Shown here one piece after another: positions 34,495-45,614 of a stretch of DNA of 64,000 nt (within the stretch, counting starts at the first letter, position 1; the number at the start of each line of letters is the position of its first letter). A model generated the notes under the pieces. That model saw only the letters and a list, made by a program, of their open reading frames with translations. It had not been told where the DNA came from and did no database searches. This DNA comes from Heloderma charlesbogerti (taxonomy: Eukaryota; Chordata; Lepidosauria; Squamata; Helodermatidae): assembly GCA_026122225.1 (NCBI GenBank), contig JANEZZ010002695.1, forward strand, positions 124,001 to 188,000, given 5' to 3'. Position numbers and translations under genes: made by a program.

Positions 34495-34574
34495 TGAGAG
34501 AGAGAGAGAGAGAGAGAGAATAAGATAGACTAACACCAGTGTGTGTGTGAGTGAGTGTGTGTGTGTGTGTGTGT
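34495..34574 (+). repeat. (GA)n and (GT)n microsatellites
   Basis: (GA) run at 34495-34519 and imperfect (GT)/(GA) run at 34540-34574, separated by about 20 bp. Confidence 0.93.
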
Positions 34575-36259
34575 ACGCTAAATGTTTCAGCTTTTGCCCT
34601 CATCACTAGCTGTGCTGTTAACAGCTCAACTACTGAATATATATAATCAGTTGTTAGTCTTTCTGTCTTTTCTTATACATTTTACCTTAACACTGGTGGC
34701 ATCCACAGTGGATCCAGAGCCTCCTTGTTGCTTTGCTGTTTTGTCACTTTACACCAACCCCCCTCCCCATCTCCCTCTTCCTCTCCCTCTCCCTTTCTCT
34801 CTGCCCCCCCCCAATACAACACCTTAATGTTGCAACCTTTGCATTCACTACATTTTGAGATGGGTGTTTGGACTTCACTGCTTACAGAGAATGTTCATAT
34901 GTACAGAGCACAATCAATACAAAAAGTCCAACCAAAGAGGACCCAGCAATGGACTGCATATTTATCAGCAAAGGGGCTTACTTAGCCTCTTTAGTACTCT
35001 GGGCTAGTTAACCAGCCATATTTTCATTTGAGTACTAATCACAGAAGTTCCTCTAGAGTTTGGAAAAAGGTTAGGAGTTCCAATTATATTGCAACCCCTC
35101 CAACCCCCCCCCCATCACTTCTGATCTCTCCTTTCCAAACTGTGCACCCGCTTCCACTCCATTTAAAATATAATATTTTCATCACTCTACTATAGTTCAG
35201 ACATGACTTGGCTGAATTACATAAAGTTTTCTCCAGCCATTCTCATCTGGCCTTAAATTAAACATGACATTTTCAGGCCAAAGCATGAACAGCATTTTTT
35301 CTCTTCGGTTTTTTAAATGTTTTTAAAGCAAAATTTAGAGTTTGATCTGGCACAGATGAGTAGGTCCCAGTGTTGACCTTGCATATGGAGCAATGACAAA
35401 GATTCCAGGTTGCTGTTTAATTTTTATTTGTTTTGCCCTCTAGGTCTCTGTCTTATATGTCAGAAGCAGATATAATGAGGGTGAGATGATGGCTGATCTG
35501 TGAATGTAATATTAGAGCCTTCCAGGCAATGTTGATGAGATGAGGGGCTTTGGAATGTGGCTGAATACAAGTCCCGGTGCAGTTGTCCTAGTTCAATAGC
35601 TGCCTGGACTGTTGTCCTAATACCCACCTGCTCCCTGTCATTGGTATGTTTCCCTTGTGCCTTGGACACACATTCATGCATAGCTTTACAGTATGCTCTG
35701 CACAGGATGCCCCATCTTGCATACTCCCTGAAATTACACAGTCAGCTCCTCTCTCTCATTTAGAGACTCATAAACACAATTCAGCAGCATCCGCTTGCCC
35801 AACAGGCTGGGGAAACGATTCAGAAATGGAAGCCAAATAAAACAATAACTTGCAGGAAGCAAACAGGCAACTTGACAATGTATTCGGTCCAGCACCAGAA
35901 GCTCATCCAAGATCTGGGACATTCTGTTGTTTATTATACATAAAGCTGCTAAGCACAGAAGGTTTGTGTTGTTGTTGTTGTTTTTCCTCTAGTCCTCTCA
36001 AGAAAGGACTTCACTTGTCTTTTGTCAGGGACTTGGATGTGAGGGATGAACTGGAAGATTGGAAGAAGTTGGTATGCTGAGTTTTATTGAGGACAATCGT
36101 AATGTTAGTCATCAAGTAGAAGCCCTACATTACAGTGTACTCAACATAGGAGTCAATCAAATAATACTAGCCCTGATATCTCCAATCTGTATGATTGTAC
36201 CTGAGGCTCCTGGTCCACCTCTGATGTCCACTTGGGTTATGTGACATATGTATAGGACC
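34575..36259. other. unclassified interval
   Basis: C-rich CTCCCTCTTCC tract at 34765-34815, (TTG)n at 35966-35982; otherwise nothing recognisable. Confidence 0.35.
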
Positions 36260-36350
36260 AAGGGATGTCAAAGAATTCACCATGGACTGAAATGGGATCA
36301 AATTACCTTCAGTCCTTGCCATGGAATCCTCTGTGGAACGGCACCACGAG
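36260..36350. mobile_element. B-end remnant of a hAT-type copy
   Basis: AAGGGATGTCAAAGAATTCACCATGGACT closely resembles the B-end of the 19085-19601 copy (TAGGGATGTCAGAGAATTCC, CATGGACTCC). The rest of the element is not recognisable. Confidence 0.55.
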
Positions 36351-36509
36351 GTCCTGAGGAGACAGCAGTCATGTGGCTTTTTTTCTGTCATCCACAAAAA
36401 GTCGCAAAATTTTCGTAAATAAAAACGCAGTGTAGTATATTCCAATAATAAATACGTACATTTAAAAAAAAATGAATTGTGCTCACTGCTTTTTTTGTGG
36501 GTGTTCTTT

Positions 36510-36855
36510 TTAAATTGAAATCCTCCATCTCCATTTACTTTCAGCCAAAACCCCTCCTCTTCCTAGGGGCTTCCCAAAAGAAGGCTGTCTTAGGTGTGCA
36601 TGTGCCTGAGCGATAAACTCTTTGTTTAAACCAACACTGTTTTAAAGAAAGAAAAAAACTTTTAATATGACCATGCCAGTCCTGGAGCAGCATGGACATT
36701 TTAAAAGGTTTTTTTCTTTCTTTAAAACAACTTTGCTTTAAACAAAGAGTTTATCACTCAGGCACACCTAAGACTGCCTTCTTTTGGGAAGCCCCTAGGA
36801 AGAGGAAGTGTTTGGCTGAAAGTAAACAGAGATGGAGGATTTCAATTTTTTTGAA
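36510..36855. repeat. long inverted repeat (foldback)
   Basis: The left arm (AAATTGAAATCCTCCATCTC, TTCCTAGGGGCTTCCCAAAAG, AAACTCTTTGTTTAAA) is the near-exact reverse complement of the right arm (TTTAAACAAAGAGTTTATC, CTTTTGGGAAGCCCCTAGGAA, GATGGAGGATTTCAATTT). The arms are about 150 bp and the spacer near 36680 is about 40 bp. Similarity is higher than in the 30575-30916 foldback. Confidence 0.9.
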
Positions 36856-36984
36856 AAAGTAAATATTTACAAAAAATAGCAATTCTTACGGAAGTTATGC
36901 AAACTCACGGAGACTGCTGGGCACCAGAATTACAGTTCTCAGTAAGAACTTATCTTCATAATTTTTGGAGCGGGAAATTTTTTT

Positions 36985-38454
36985 TAATTTTTTTTTTATT
37001 TTCGCCATAGTCTACATAAATGTTCACATAGACTACACATGCCAAAATAAGGAATGCAAATGGCGGCGCCCATGGGCACCGCCATTTGCGTAAGTGCGTG
37101 TTTTTGTTTTGTTTTTTACTCAGCCGTGATAGGCCATATAAACATTTATGTAGCCTATCAAGGTATTTTTTTAAAAATCTAGACATGATAGGCTATGTAA
37201 ATCTTTACGTAGCCTATCACTTTTTTTTTTTTTACTGGAAATGGCAGCGGTGGCAGCCAGTCGGAAGACCGGCCGCCGCAGCCGTAGTGATGTACAAAGG
37301 TCACTTACCTGGTCCCACAGCTTGCTTCGCAGTGGGGGGGAGGTGCTTCGGTTCTCCCTCCGAAGTTCAGGCCGGGGGGGAGGTGCCCCGCCTCACCCAG
37401 CCGAAATTCAGGCCGGGAGGGAGGCGCCCTGCCTCACCCCGTCGAAATTCAGGCCAGGTAGAAGCGCCCCGTCTCCCCGGCCACGAAATAAAAAGTGAAT
37501 GGAAAAAAAAAACACACACCCATGATAGGCTATGTACGTAACGATTAACGTAGCCTATCACGGCTAGATTTCCAAAGTCAGCCATGATAGGCTACGTTAA
37601 TCGTTACGTAGCCTATCACGGGTGACTTTGGGGGAAAAAAAGCGCGTACGCAAATGGCGGCGCTCATGGGCGCTGCCATTTGCATTCCTTATTTGGGCCC
37701 GTGTAGTCTACGTAAAGATTTACGTAGACTATGGTGAAAATAAGGGCAACGCAAATAGCGTTCCTTATTTGGGCCTGGGTAGTCTACGTAAAGATTTACG
37801 TAGACTATGGTGAAAATAAGGGCAATGTAGTCTACGTAAATCTTTACATAGACTACCCGGGCCCAAATAAGGAATGCAAATGGCGGCGCCCATGGGCACC
37901 GCCATTTGCATACATGCTTTTTTTTCCCCCCAAAGTCACCCGTGATAGGCTACGTAACGATTAATGTAGCCTATCACGGCTGACTTTGGAAATCTAGCCG
38001 TGATAGGCTATGTTAATCATTACGTAGCCTATCACGGGTGGTTTTTTTTTTTTACTTTATTTTGTAATGGCAGCGGCAGCAGCCGGTCGGAAGACCAGCC
38101 ACCATCCCCGCCCCCGCCGAAACGCCACCGAAACGCCGCTGGGACCCGCCGCCGAGAGGGACATTCGAGGGAAGTAAGTCCCATCCCAGGGGGGGGGGCG
38201 GGGGGGTGGAGAATTTCACCAACAATTTCGGGGGGCTGAATGCGTTGGCATTCGGCCTCCCCGAGATTCGTGGAGAAATTCATGGCCATCCCTACGCAGC
38301 TGCCGCCGCCGCACCACCGCCAGGGAGATTTGCACAAGGTAAGTCCTGTCCTGGGGGGGTGGGGGGCAGACCGTTTCGCCACTGATTTCGGAGGGCCGAA
38401 TGCGCTGGCATTCAGCCTCCCTGAGATTTGTGGCGAAATTCTCTGACATCCCTA
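36985..38454. mobile_element. hAT-type palindromic element (outer, left end missing)
   Basis: It enters at a T module (about 37008-37037), then Y (about 37053-37088), S (about 37124-37162), S (about 37186-37222) and the inverted B-arm, which is interrupted at 37284 by another copy. It resumes at 38303 and ends in a B-end GAATTCTCTGACATCCCTA at 38454. The A-half is absent, so no target duplication can be tested. Confidence 0.82.
37285..38294. mobile_element. hAT-type palindromic element nested in another copy
   Basis: A-end at left (TAGTGATGTACAAAGGTCAC), B-end at right (AATTCATGGCCATCCCTA). Flanks CGCAGCCG (37277-37284) and CGCAGCTG (38295-38302) match at 7 of 8. The core is S-S-Y-T-T-T-Y-S-S with one extra T (37705-37732, 37780-37808, 37829-37856). 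Confidence 0.9.
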
Positions 38455-38580
38455 GTCCCAAGTTATTCGTTGATTCCTATATTTTATCTCTGCTGGGATT
38501 TTATCTGTGTAGACCCTGTTTGAATGTTACAGCCCTGGGGATATTGGAGCTGGGGCAGGCATAATATTGCAATTACAAAC

Positions 38581-38633
38581 TAATCATGTTATGTTTTAGC
38601 CCCACTTAATCATGTTATGTTTTAGCCCCACTT
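38581..38633 (+). repeat. 26-bp direct tandem duplication
   Basis: TAATCATGTTATGTTTTAGC followed by CCCACT occurs twice in a row. Confidence 0.9.
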
Positions 38634-38734
38634 TTTATTGATTTACATCCTCGCAAAGCAAACCCAAATGAAATAGAAAGACATCTTACAATGTCATGAA
38701 ATCACAGCATGCCCCATTCTGGACAACTCTTAAC

Positions 38735-39080
38735 TTGGGATGGGCAGTTTGCAAATGTTCCTAAGTCTGTCACATCCCATTTCTGCATTAATCTGTCATG
38801 TTTGGGGGAGGGGGAGTGCACGAAAAATCAAATTTAAAGACATATTTAATTGTCTTTCTCATAAAATATGCATTTCTACATGTATTTTATCCCAAAACAC
38901 ACATTTTTACATTCATTTTGGTATATTAAAAAAAACACACCTGAGAACTGCATCACAAAATTTGGAGAAGTGCAAAATCTGAAGGATAACTGCATTCTGA
39001 TCTGCATGCCAATCTCAGAGGAGTGGATCAGGTCAGTTTATATCAGAATTCAGACATAATGAATTACTGAAGCATCCCTA
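38735..39080. mobile_element. older AT-rich hAT-like element with perfect target duplication
   Basis: It starts TTGGGATGGGCAGTTTGC and ends GAAGCATCCCTA. The 8-mer CTCTTAAC flanks it exactly at 38727-38734 and 39081-39088. The AT-rich interior has no ORF. A related fragment is at 34150-34470. Confidence 0.85.
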
Positions 39081-39402
39081 CTCTTAACAAATAACTTGCC
39101 TTGGAACTTGATGAGCTACACTATGATCACAGTGTACAGTAGGGAATTTATAAGACAACACACACACACACACACTCGATGACAAATCACATGAGCATAA
39201 TAGGCTCCCTGTTGCACCAGAGTTGTTGATGCTTTAGGTTCAAAAAGATAAATTAAACTATCAGGTTTAAGACATGGGCTGTGCTCTAACAATTCCCCTA
39301 GGCTTATTTGGATGCTATCACAGTTGCAGTGTGTATCCCCCTATGAAGGTTTGAGGCTTACAGAGGCAAAGCAGGGGGGAAGGAGGGCTTATAGGGCTTA
39401 TA

Positions 39403-39654
39403 GAGACGCAAACGGCGGTGGCTATGGCTGCCGCCATTTGTGTCCCTGCTAGCCAGAGGCTGGATGTCCAGCTGCTGGCGGAGCCTTCCAGCGGCTCTGC
39501 AGAATTGCTGCGGAGCACAGCCCACCGGCCAGGATTCCGGGGAGGGAGGAATGGAGCGCCTCCGCCCCGGTCCAGGATTCCGGGGGTAGGGACAGAGCGC
39601 CCCCCCCACCATCAGCATAATCCCCGAAAGGTAAGTGATTTTCGTACATCCCTA
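39403..39654. mobile_element. A-end fragment of a hAT-type palindromic copy
   Basis: A Y module (about 39407-39440), an A-arm of the CCAGAGGCTGGATGTCC/GGATTCCGGGG type and the A-end TTTTCGTACATCCCTA at 39654. Core and B-end missing. Confidence 0.8.
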
Positions 39655-39861
39655 CTAGCATGTCAATCACCCCACGTCTACCACCTAAACCCCGCGTTAT
39701 TGGGAAGGGGATGTTTAAAAAGGAAGGTGGGACTCTTATGGAGGCAAGAGATTCTTAAGAAGTTGATCAGGGGGTTCAGCTCATAAGGGGAACCCCAACA
39801 CCCTCACCGCTTTGATTGCAGCTCCTCCTGATGCATTGGGAATAACAAATATTCCCTGAAA

Positions 39862-39937
39862 TGTGTGATAGGCTACGTAAAGATTTACGTAGCCTATCAC
39901 AGCTAGATTTTAAAAAAACACTGTGATAGGCTACGGA
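39862..39937. mobile_element. isolated S-palindrome fragment
   Basis: One full S palindrome (39864-39901), the linker AGCTAGATTTTAAAAAAACAC and the first third of a second S, ending at GGCTACGG. It is broken at the hairpin axis. Confidence 0.8.
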
Positions 39938-40217
39938 ATTGTCATGGGACTGCAGTCAGAAAAGAGGGCCTCAGAGAAGGTCCTTTGGTTCTAGCCCTTG
40001 GAGTCCTGGCCATCAAACCAACAAATAACACTACACACAGTGCAAGATAGAACATTAGGGAAAGTTTTTGGCCTCCCCTTCTGCAGGACATGCAAGCTTT
40101 CTATACAAAGTGATATAAACAAAACAGGGGAACATTCAGGCATTCAGTCAGAAGTGGTACATTCAAGAAGCAGTTTTACCATGCAATGACCTGTGTGGCA
40201 TATGCCCTGATTCAGAA

Positions 40218-40925
40218 TAGGGGTGCACGAAACCCACTTACCTGGTCTCGCAGCTTTTCGCGGTGGGGGGGAGGCGCTTCGCTGCTCTCCCCCCGAAGTT
40301 CAGGCCGGGTGGGGGAGGCTTCCTGCCTTGCCCAGCCGAAATTCAGGCCGGGGGGGAGGCTTCCCGCCTCGCCCGGCCAAAATTCAGGCCGGGGAGGAGG
40401 CGCCTCGCCTCGCCCGGCCGCGAAATTAAAAGTTAAAAAAAAAACGCCCCCGTGATAGGCTATGTGATGATTAACGTAGCCTATCACGGCTAGATCTCCA
40501 AAGCCAGCCATGATAGGCTACGTAAATCGTCACGTAGACTATCATAGGTGACTTAAAAAAAAAAAAGTGCGTACACAAATGGCGGCCCCCATAGGGAGCC
40601 GCCATTCGCGTTCCTTATTTGGTCGCTGTAGTCTACGTAAATCTTTACGTAGACTACAGCGAAAATAATGGCAACGCAAATAGCGTTGCCCTTATTTTCG
40701 CTGTAGTCTATGTAATCTTTACATAGACTACAGCGACCAAATAAGGAACGGGAATGGCGGCTCTCTATGGGGGCCGCCATTATCCTTACGTGCTTTTTCC
40801 ATGATAGGCTACGTGACGATTTACGTAGCCTATCATGGCTGACTTAGCATATCTAGCCGTGATAGGCTACGTTAATCGTCACATAGCCTATCACGGGGGC
40901 GTTTTTTTTTTTTACTTTTAATTAA
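40218..40925. mobile_element. hAT-type palindromic element, B-end missing
   Basis: A-end TAGGGGTGCACGAAACCC, an A-arm of three tandem CGGCC-AAATTCAGGCCGG units, then a full core from AAAACGCCCC (40441) to GGGGGCGTTTT (about 40905). It stops in TTTTAATTAAAAGTT, and decayed BovB begins at about 40965. The B-end and the 3' third of BovB are both absent, so a deletion joined the two elements. Confidence 0.85.
40441..40905. repeat. compound palindrome: eight hairpins in one 465-bp inverted repeat
   Basis: Order S (40451-40490), S (40509-40547), Y (40573-40610), T (40629-40658), centre GCAACGCAAATAGCGTTGC (about 40671-40689), T (40706-40733), Y (40755-40784), S (40800-40838), S (40857-40895). Each module is self-complementary and the whole is again self-complementary. 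Confidence 0.9.
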
Positions 40926-41307
40926 AAGTTATTTTTTTTTAACTTTTAAAAGAAAGTAAAATCTGTCACTGCTTCCATTTCTTCCCCTTCTATATGCCAG
41001 GAGGTGATGGGGCCAGATGCCATGATCTTAGTTTTGTTAATGTTGAGTTTCAAACCAGCTTGTGAACTCGTCTCTTTCACCCTCAACAAGAGGCTCTTTA
41101 GATCTTCTTTGCTTTCTGCCATAGGGTGGTATCTTCTGTGTATCTGAGGTTGTTGATAATTCTCCCAGCAATCTTAATTCCGATCTCTGATTCATCCAAC
41201 CTGGCGTTTCTCATGATGTACTCTGCATATAAGTTAAATAAGCAGGGCGACACTATACAGCCTTGTCATACTCCTTTCCTAATTTTGAACCAATCGGTTG
41301 TTCCATG

Positions 41308-41748
41308 TCAGGTTCTTACTGTTGCTTCTTGGCCCTTGTACAGGTTTCTCAGGAGACAGGTAAGGTGGTCTGGTACTCCCATCTCTTTATGAATTTGCCA
41401 CAGTTTGTTGTGATCCACACAATCAAAGGCTTTAGCGTAGTCAATGAAGCAGAAATAGACATTTTTCTGGAATTCTCTTGCTTTCTCCGTGATCCAGCGA
41501 ATGTTGGTGATTTGATCTCTAGTTCCTCTGCCTCTTCGAAACCCAGCTTGTACTTCTGGTAGTTCTCGGTTCACATACTGCTGAAGCCTAGATTGTAGGA
41601 TTTTGAGCATAATCTTGCTGGCATGTGAAATGAGCTCAATTGTATGGTAGTTGAACACTCCTTGGCATTGCTCTTCTTTGGCATTGGAATGTAAACTGAC
41701 CTTTTCCAGTCTTGTGGCCACTGTTGAGTGTTCCAAATTTATTGGCAT
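41308..41748 (-). pseudogene. BovB reverse transcriptase core
   Basis: STVATRLEKVSLHSNAKEEQ, NYHTIELISHASKIMLKILQ, LPEVQAGFRRGRGTRDQI and NVYFCFIDYAKAFDCVDHNK are RT blocks 1-3; the FIDYAKAFD motif holds the first catalytic aspartate. The downstream block (in another frame, 41131-41142) reads YTED where BovB has YADD, so a catalytic aspartate position is changed. Confidence 0.9.
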
Positions 41749-42215
41749 ATTGAGTGCAGCACTTTCACAGCATCATCTCTTAGGATTTTAAATAGCTCAG
41801 CTGGAAGACTGTCATCTCCGCTAGCTTTGTTGTTAGTAATGCTTCCTAAGTCCCACTTGACTTCACTCTCGAGGATGTCCGGCTCAAGTTCAGTGACCGC
41901 ACTATCATGGCTATCAGGGACAAGATCTTTCCTGTATAGTTCTTCTGTGTATTCTTTCCACCTCTTCTTAATCTCATCTGCTTCTGTTAGGTCCCTGCCT
42001 TCTTTGTCCTTTATCATGCCCGTCTTTGCACAAAACATTCCCTTGAGATCTCTGATTTTCTTGAATAGATCTCTAGTCTTTCCCATTCTGTTGTTTTCCT
42101 CAATTTCTTTGCATTGTTCATTTAAGACGGCCTTCCTGTCTCTCCTTGCTATTATCTGGAACTCTGCATTCAGTTGGATATATCTTCCCCTTTCTCTCTT
42201 GCTTTTTGCTTCCAT
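41739..42215 (-). pseudogene. BovB linker and RT N-terminal piece
   Basis: Charged linker (QIIARRDRKAVLNEQCKEIE) then KTRDLFKKIRDLKGMF, RKDLVPDSHD and KASGDDSLPAELFKILRDDA, which is the RT finger region (NKASGDD block). The frame ends at HSICQ where the full-length protein would continue into the next piece. Confidence 0.88.
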
Positions 42216-42250
42216 TCTTCCTCAGCTACTTGTAAAGCCTCATTAGACAG

Positions 42251-42664
42251 CTACTTTGCTTTCTTGCATTTCTTTTTCTTTGGGATGGTTTGAGTTGCTG
42301 CCTCTTGAACAATGTTACGGACCTCTGTCCATAGTTCCTCAGGCACTCTGTCTATCAGGTTTAATCCCTTAAATCTATTCCTCACCTCCACTGTATATTC
42401 ATCAGGGATATGATTTAAGTCATACCTGAATGGTTTAGTGGTTTTCCCAACGTTCTTCAATTTAAGCCGAAATTTTGCGATAAGTTGCTCATGATCTGAG
42501 CCACAGTCAGCTCCAGGTCTTTTTTTTACTGACTGTATGGAGCTTCTCCATCTTTGGCTGCAAAGGACATAATCAATCTGATTTCGATATTGACCATCTG
42601 GTGATGTCCATGTGTAGAGTCGCCTCTTGTGCTGTTGGAAAAGCGTGTTTGCTATGATCAGCAT
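42251..42664 (-). pseudogene. BovB endonuclease C-terminal piece
   Basis: QHKRRLYTWTSPDGQYRNQID followed by YVLCSQRWRSSIQSV and ADCGSDHEQLIAKFRLKL contains the IDYVL and SDH motifs of the APE-type endonuclease active site. The piece then enters the linker to the RT. It is separated from the preceding and following frames by stops, so it is not expressible as one ORF. Confidence 0.88.
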
Positions 42665-42908
42665 GTTTTCTTGGCAAAACTCTATTAGCCTTTGTCCTGC
42701 TTCATTTTGTACACTATGACCATGCTTGCCTGTTATCCTAGTTATTTCTTGACTTCCTACTTTAGCATTCCAATCCCCTATGATGAAAAGGACATCTTTT
42801 TTTTGGTGTTACTTCTAGAAGGTGTTGTAAGTCTTCATAGAACCGATCAACCTCAGCTTCTTCGGCCTCAGTGGTTGGGGCGTAGACTTGAATTACTGTG
42901 CCTTGGAT

Positions 42909-43340
42909 TCATACTGAGATCATTCTATCATGTTTGAGATTGTACCCCAGTATTGCTTTTCCCACCCTTTTATTGACTATGAATGCTATTCCATTTCTTC
43001 TAAGGGATTCTTGCCCATAGTTATAGTTATAATGGTCACCTGAATTAAATTCGCCCATGCTTGTCCATTTTAGTTCGCTGATTCCCAAGATGTCGATGTT
43101 CAATCTTGCCATCTCATGTTTGACCACCTCTAGCTTACCTTGATTCATTGATCTTACATTCCAGGTTCCTAAACAAGATTGTTCTTTACAGCATCGGACT
43201 TTCTTTTCACCACCAGGCACATCCACAGCTGAGTGTCCTTTCAGCTTTGGCCCAGCTGCTTCACTCTTTCTGGCGCTACTTGGAAATTCCCTCTGCTCTT
43301 CCCCAGTAGTATTGGACACATTCTGACCTGAGGGGCTCAT
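42909..43340 (-). pseudogene. BovB endonuclease domain, N-terminal piece
   Basis: TWNVRSMNQGKLEVVKHEMAR then LDILGISELKWT-type sequence (here NIDILGISELKW) is the start of the APE-type endonuclease that nicks target DNA for RTE-clade retrotransposition. GKLEVVKHEMARLNIDI is a typical RTE motif. The frame ends at a stop (TGA) after HDRMISV. The next part (about 42665-42908) is in other frames with further stops. Confidence 0.88.
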
Positions 43341-44985
43341 CTTCTGGCATCATATCTTTTAGCCTTGTGATACGTTCCATGGGGTTTTCTTGGCAAGAAT
43401 ACTGGAGTGGGTTGCCATTTCCTTCTCCAGTGGACCACATTTGTCAGAACTCTCCTCCTTGACCTGTCAGTCTTGGGTGGCCCTGCACAGCACAGCTTAT
43501 GGCTTCATTGAGTTGCGCAAGCCCCTTCACCACAACAAGGCAGTGATCCTGAAAGGGCAGTGATCCATGAAGGGGTTAATGTGCATACCAAGATACTTAA
43601 TTAAACATCTTAACTTTCCCTGACATACAGGTTTGTTTCTGACACAATCTCATTCAGTTGATATTATCTTGTCCTGTGGGCTTGTTTTTCTTACATATTT
43701 ACTGCCTCCAATGAGGCCTCTAGGTCACTTATCCGAAGTGACCTAATGACTTTACAATACTCTACTAATTGAAAGTAATAAACCTAAATCTAACATTGAC
43801 ACCTCCTTATCCAGATTCCTATCTAAGCGATAAAAGGATACATTTTTAATTGCCTGGTACCTCTGGCAAACCTCAGAGCTAAGACTTTTTTATTACTCTT
43901 GCGTCAGAAACCCATACTGGGTGATATTACACATTGGGATCCCATTTTTAATCCCAGAATTCTCTTGGAAGCATTTAATTATAGAATTTCCTAATCGAGG
44001 AGCAGGGGTAAGATCATGCAAATGTGGACTATTTGCTTGATCTGCCACACCTGTTTGTTTCTGCTAATATTTGTTTCACTGCTGTACACTGAGTCATTCT
44101 TAAATGGACCTGAGTAGTGTGTGTGTGTGGGGGGGGAACCTTTTGAGAACTGAAGTTCTTCCTCACAAAGACAAAACACCCTCCCCAAACCCTCATTGTA
44201 GCATAACTCTGTGTCTCAAGAGAGTTTGCTCACTCCAGAGCCCCAAGCTGTAATACCTGGGTTGCACCAATAGATCTACAAAAATGTTCACTTACTAAAA
44301 GCTTGCTTTTCTTTTTCAGACGGTACATGTGATTTCCAAAAGGCAATTGAATGCTCGAGGGGATGGGGGGCTTAGCAACATCTGCTGCTGTACTAGTACA
44401 CAACTGGTCCATGACAAAGAAAATATAGATAGATAGATTTCTCTCCCCCCCCCCTCTTTTGAATGGCAGTCTTCACAACTCATTATCCATATTGTTGCTT
44501 GTGGGCACGATTGTAGGCTGCATTTCAGTCTTGCAGTCCAAGCCAATGAATGTCTCAAGCCCTTGTTTAATCCGTGGCCCATTTCTTCCCAGTATTGCCC
44601 AATCTGTGGTCTTTTCTGTGTGACACTTTGGTTTGGAGTGAGACGGTCCTTCATGCCTCTGTAATTGAGCTGACAGTGATGGCATTTGTACCACAAGCAA
44701 CATACCAGAAGGATGAACTGCTAGGGGATTGTCAAGGGAGTCTGGGTTTGCCAGCTCATAGTTCTTAGTGCTAAACAGGCAACACTGAGCCAGGTCATTC
44801 CAATGATACTCATGCAATTAGCTAAGTAGATAGAGAGAACAAGCTGACCAGAAAAAGATAGATGGTCCATATGAAATTGGATTGTCAGCTTGCTTGACAA
44901 CCAAGACTGGCAATGTGGGGGGGGGAACTGCCAAGGGGTTATTCCCCCCCCCAATTATTTACCTCCCTACACATACATGTGTGCA

Positions 44986-45013
44986 CATGCACACACACAC
45001 ACACACACACACA
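44986..45013 (+). repeat. (AC)n microsatellite
   Basis: About 13 AC units, followed 27 bp later by a (GA)n run at 45041-45053. Confidence 0.95.
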
Positions 45014-45578
45014 GAGTGGTGGGGGAGGGAGGGGGGACAGAGAGAGAGAGAGAAAGCAGTGTGCAAAACAGTAAGGGCCAAACTAGATTTGAGTTTAAAT
45101 GCATCCACATTTAGCATGCAGGGCTTTTCTTTTCTTTTTTGCCTCCTTTTTAAAAATGCAAACAACATCAGCTAAGGCACCGAAAATGATCGGTATTGGA
45201 GCAAGTTTCAAAGTGGAATTTAGTTCTTCCCTTCCCTTCCCCTCCCTTCTGAAGTCCCTAAAAAAAAAACTCCTTTGATGCTGTTGTTTGCTTTGGGAGG
45301 AAATTCCCCATTACACCAATGTAGGATCCACATACCCCCCCAAGTAAAGACTCCCCTTTCAAATGAGAGTGGTTTTGGAAGGTATGCATTTTTAGAAAGA
45401 TTTCTGGGCTTTCCACGGGTGTCAGTGCAGCCTCCTTCCCATTTTGAAGATGCCAACACCAGGAGGCAGGGGTGGAGTGTCTGCTGGATGCATCTTTCTT
45501 CAGGAATGTCCAAATGGCAGCTGCTGGCCAGTGGCTTCTAACAGGAGTTCTATTGCTGCCACAGCCCGTGGTGCTAAA

Positions 45579-45579
<1 letters not shown>

Positions 45580-45612
<33 letters not shown>

Positions 45613-45614
45613 GA
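45580..45614 (+). repeat. (GTT)n microsatellite
   Basis: About 11 TTG units. The preceding and following sequence shows no SINE or LINE body I can recognise. Confidence 0.95.

Larger units (their letters stand above)
40965..43560 (-). mobile_element. BovB (RTE) LINE, 3'-truncated and decayed
   Basis: The minus strand reads from the BovB 5' region (ATGGCAACCCACTCCAGTA, CTTGCCAAGAAAACCCCATGG, 43360-43440) through the endonuclease and reverse transcriptase to a point just after the RT catalytic motif. The expected 3' portion is missing and the sequence joins a hAT copy near 40925-40965. The coding region is cut by several stops and frameshifts (pieces listed separately). Confidence 0.92.

Noticed and set aside
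40441..40905. Regularly spaced palindromes resembling a CRISPR array
   Set aside because: Modules differ, spacers are homologous between copies, and the whole unit is flanked by transposon ends and 8-bp duplications in a vertebrate genome.
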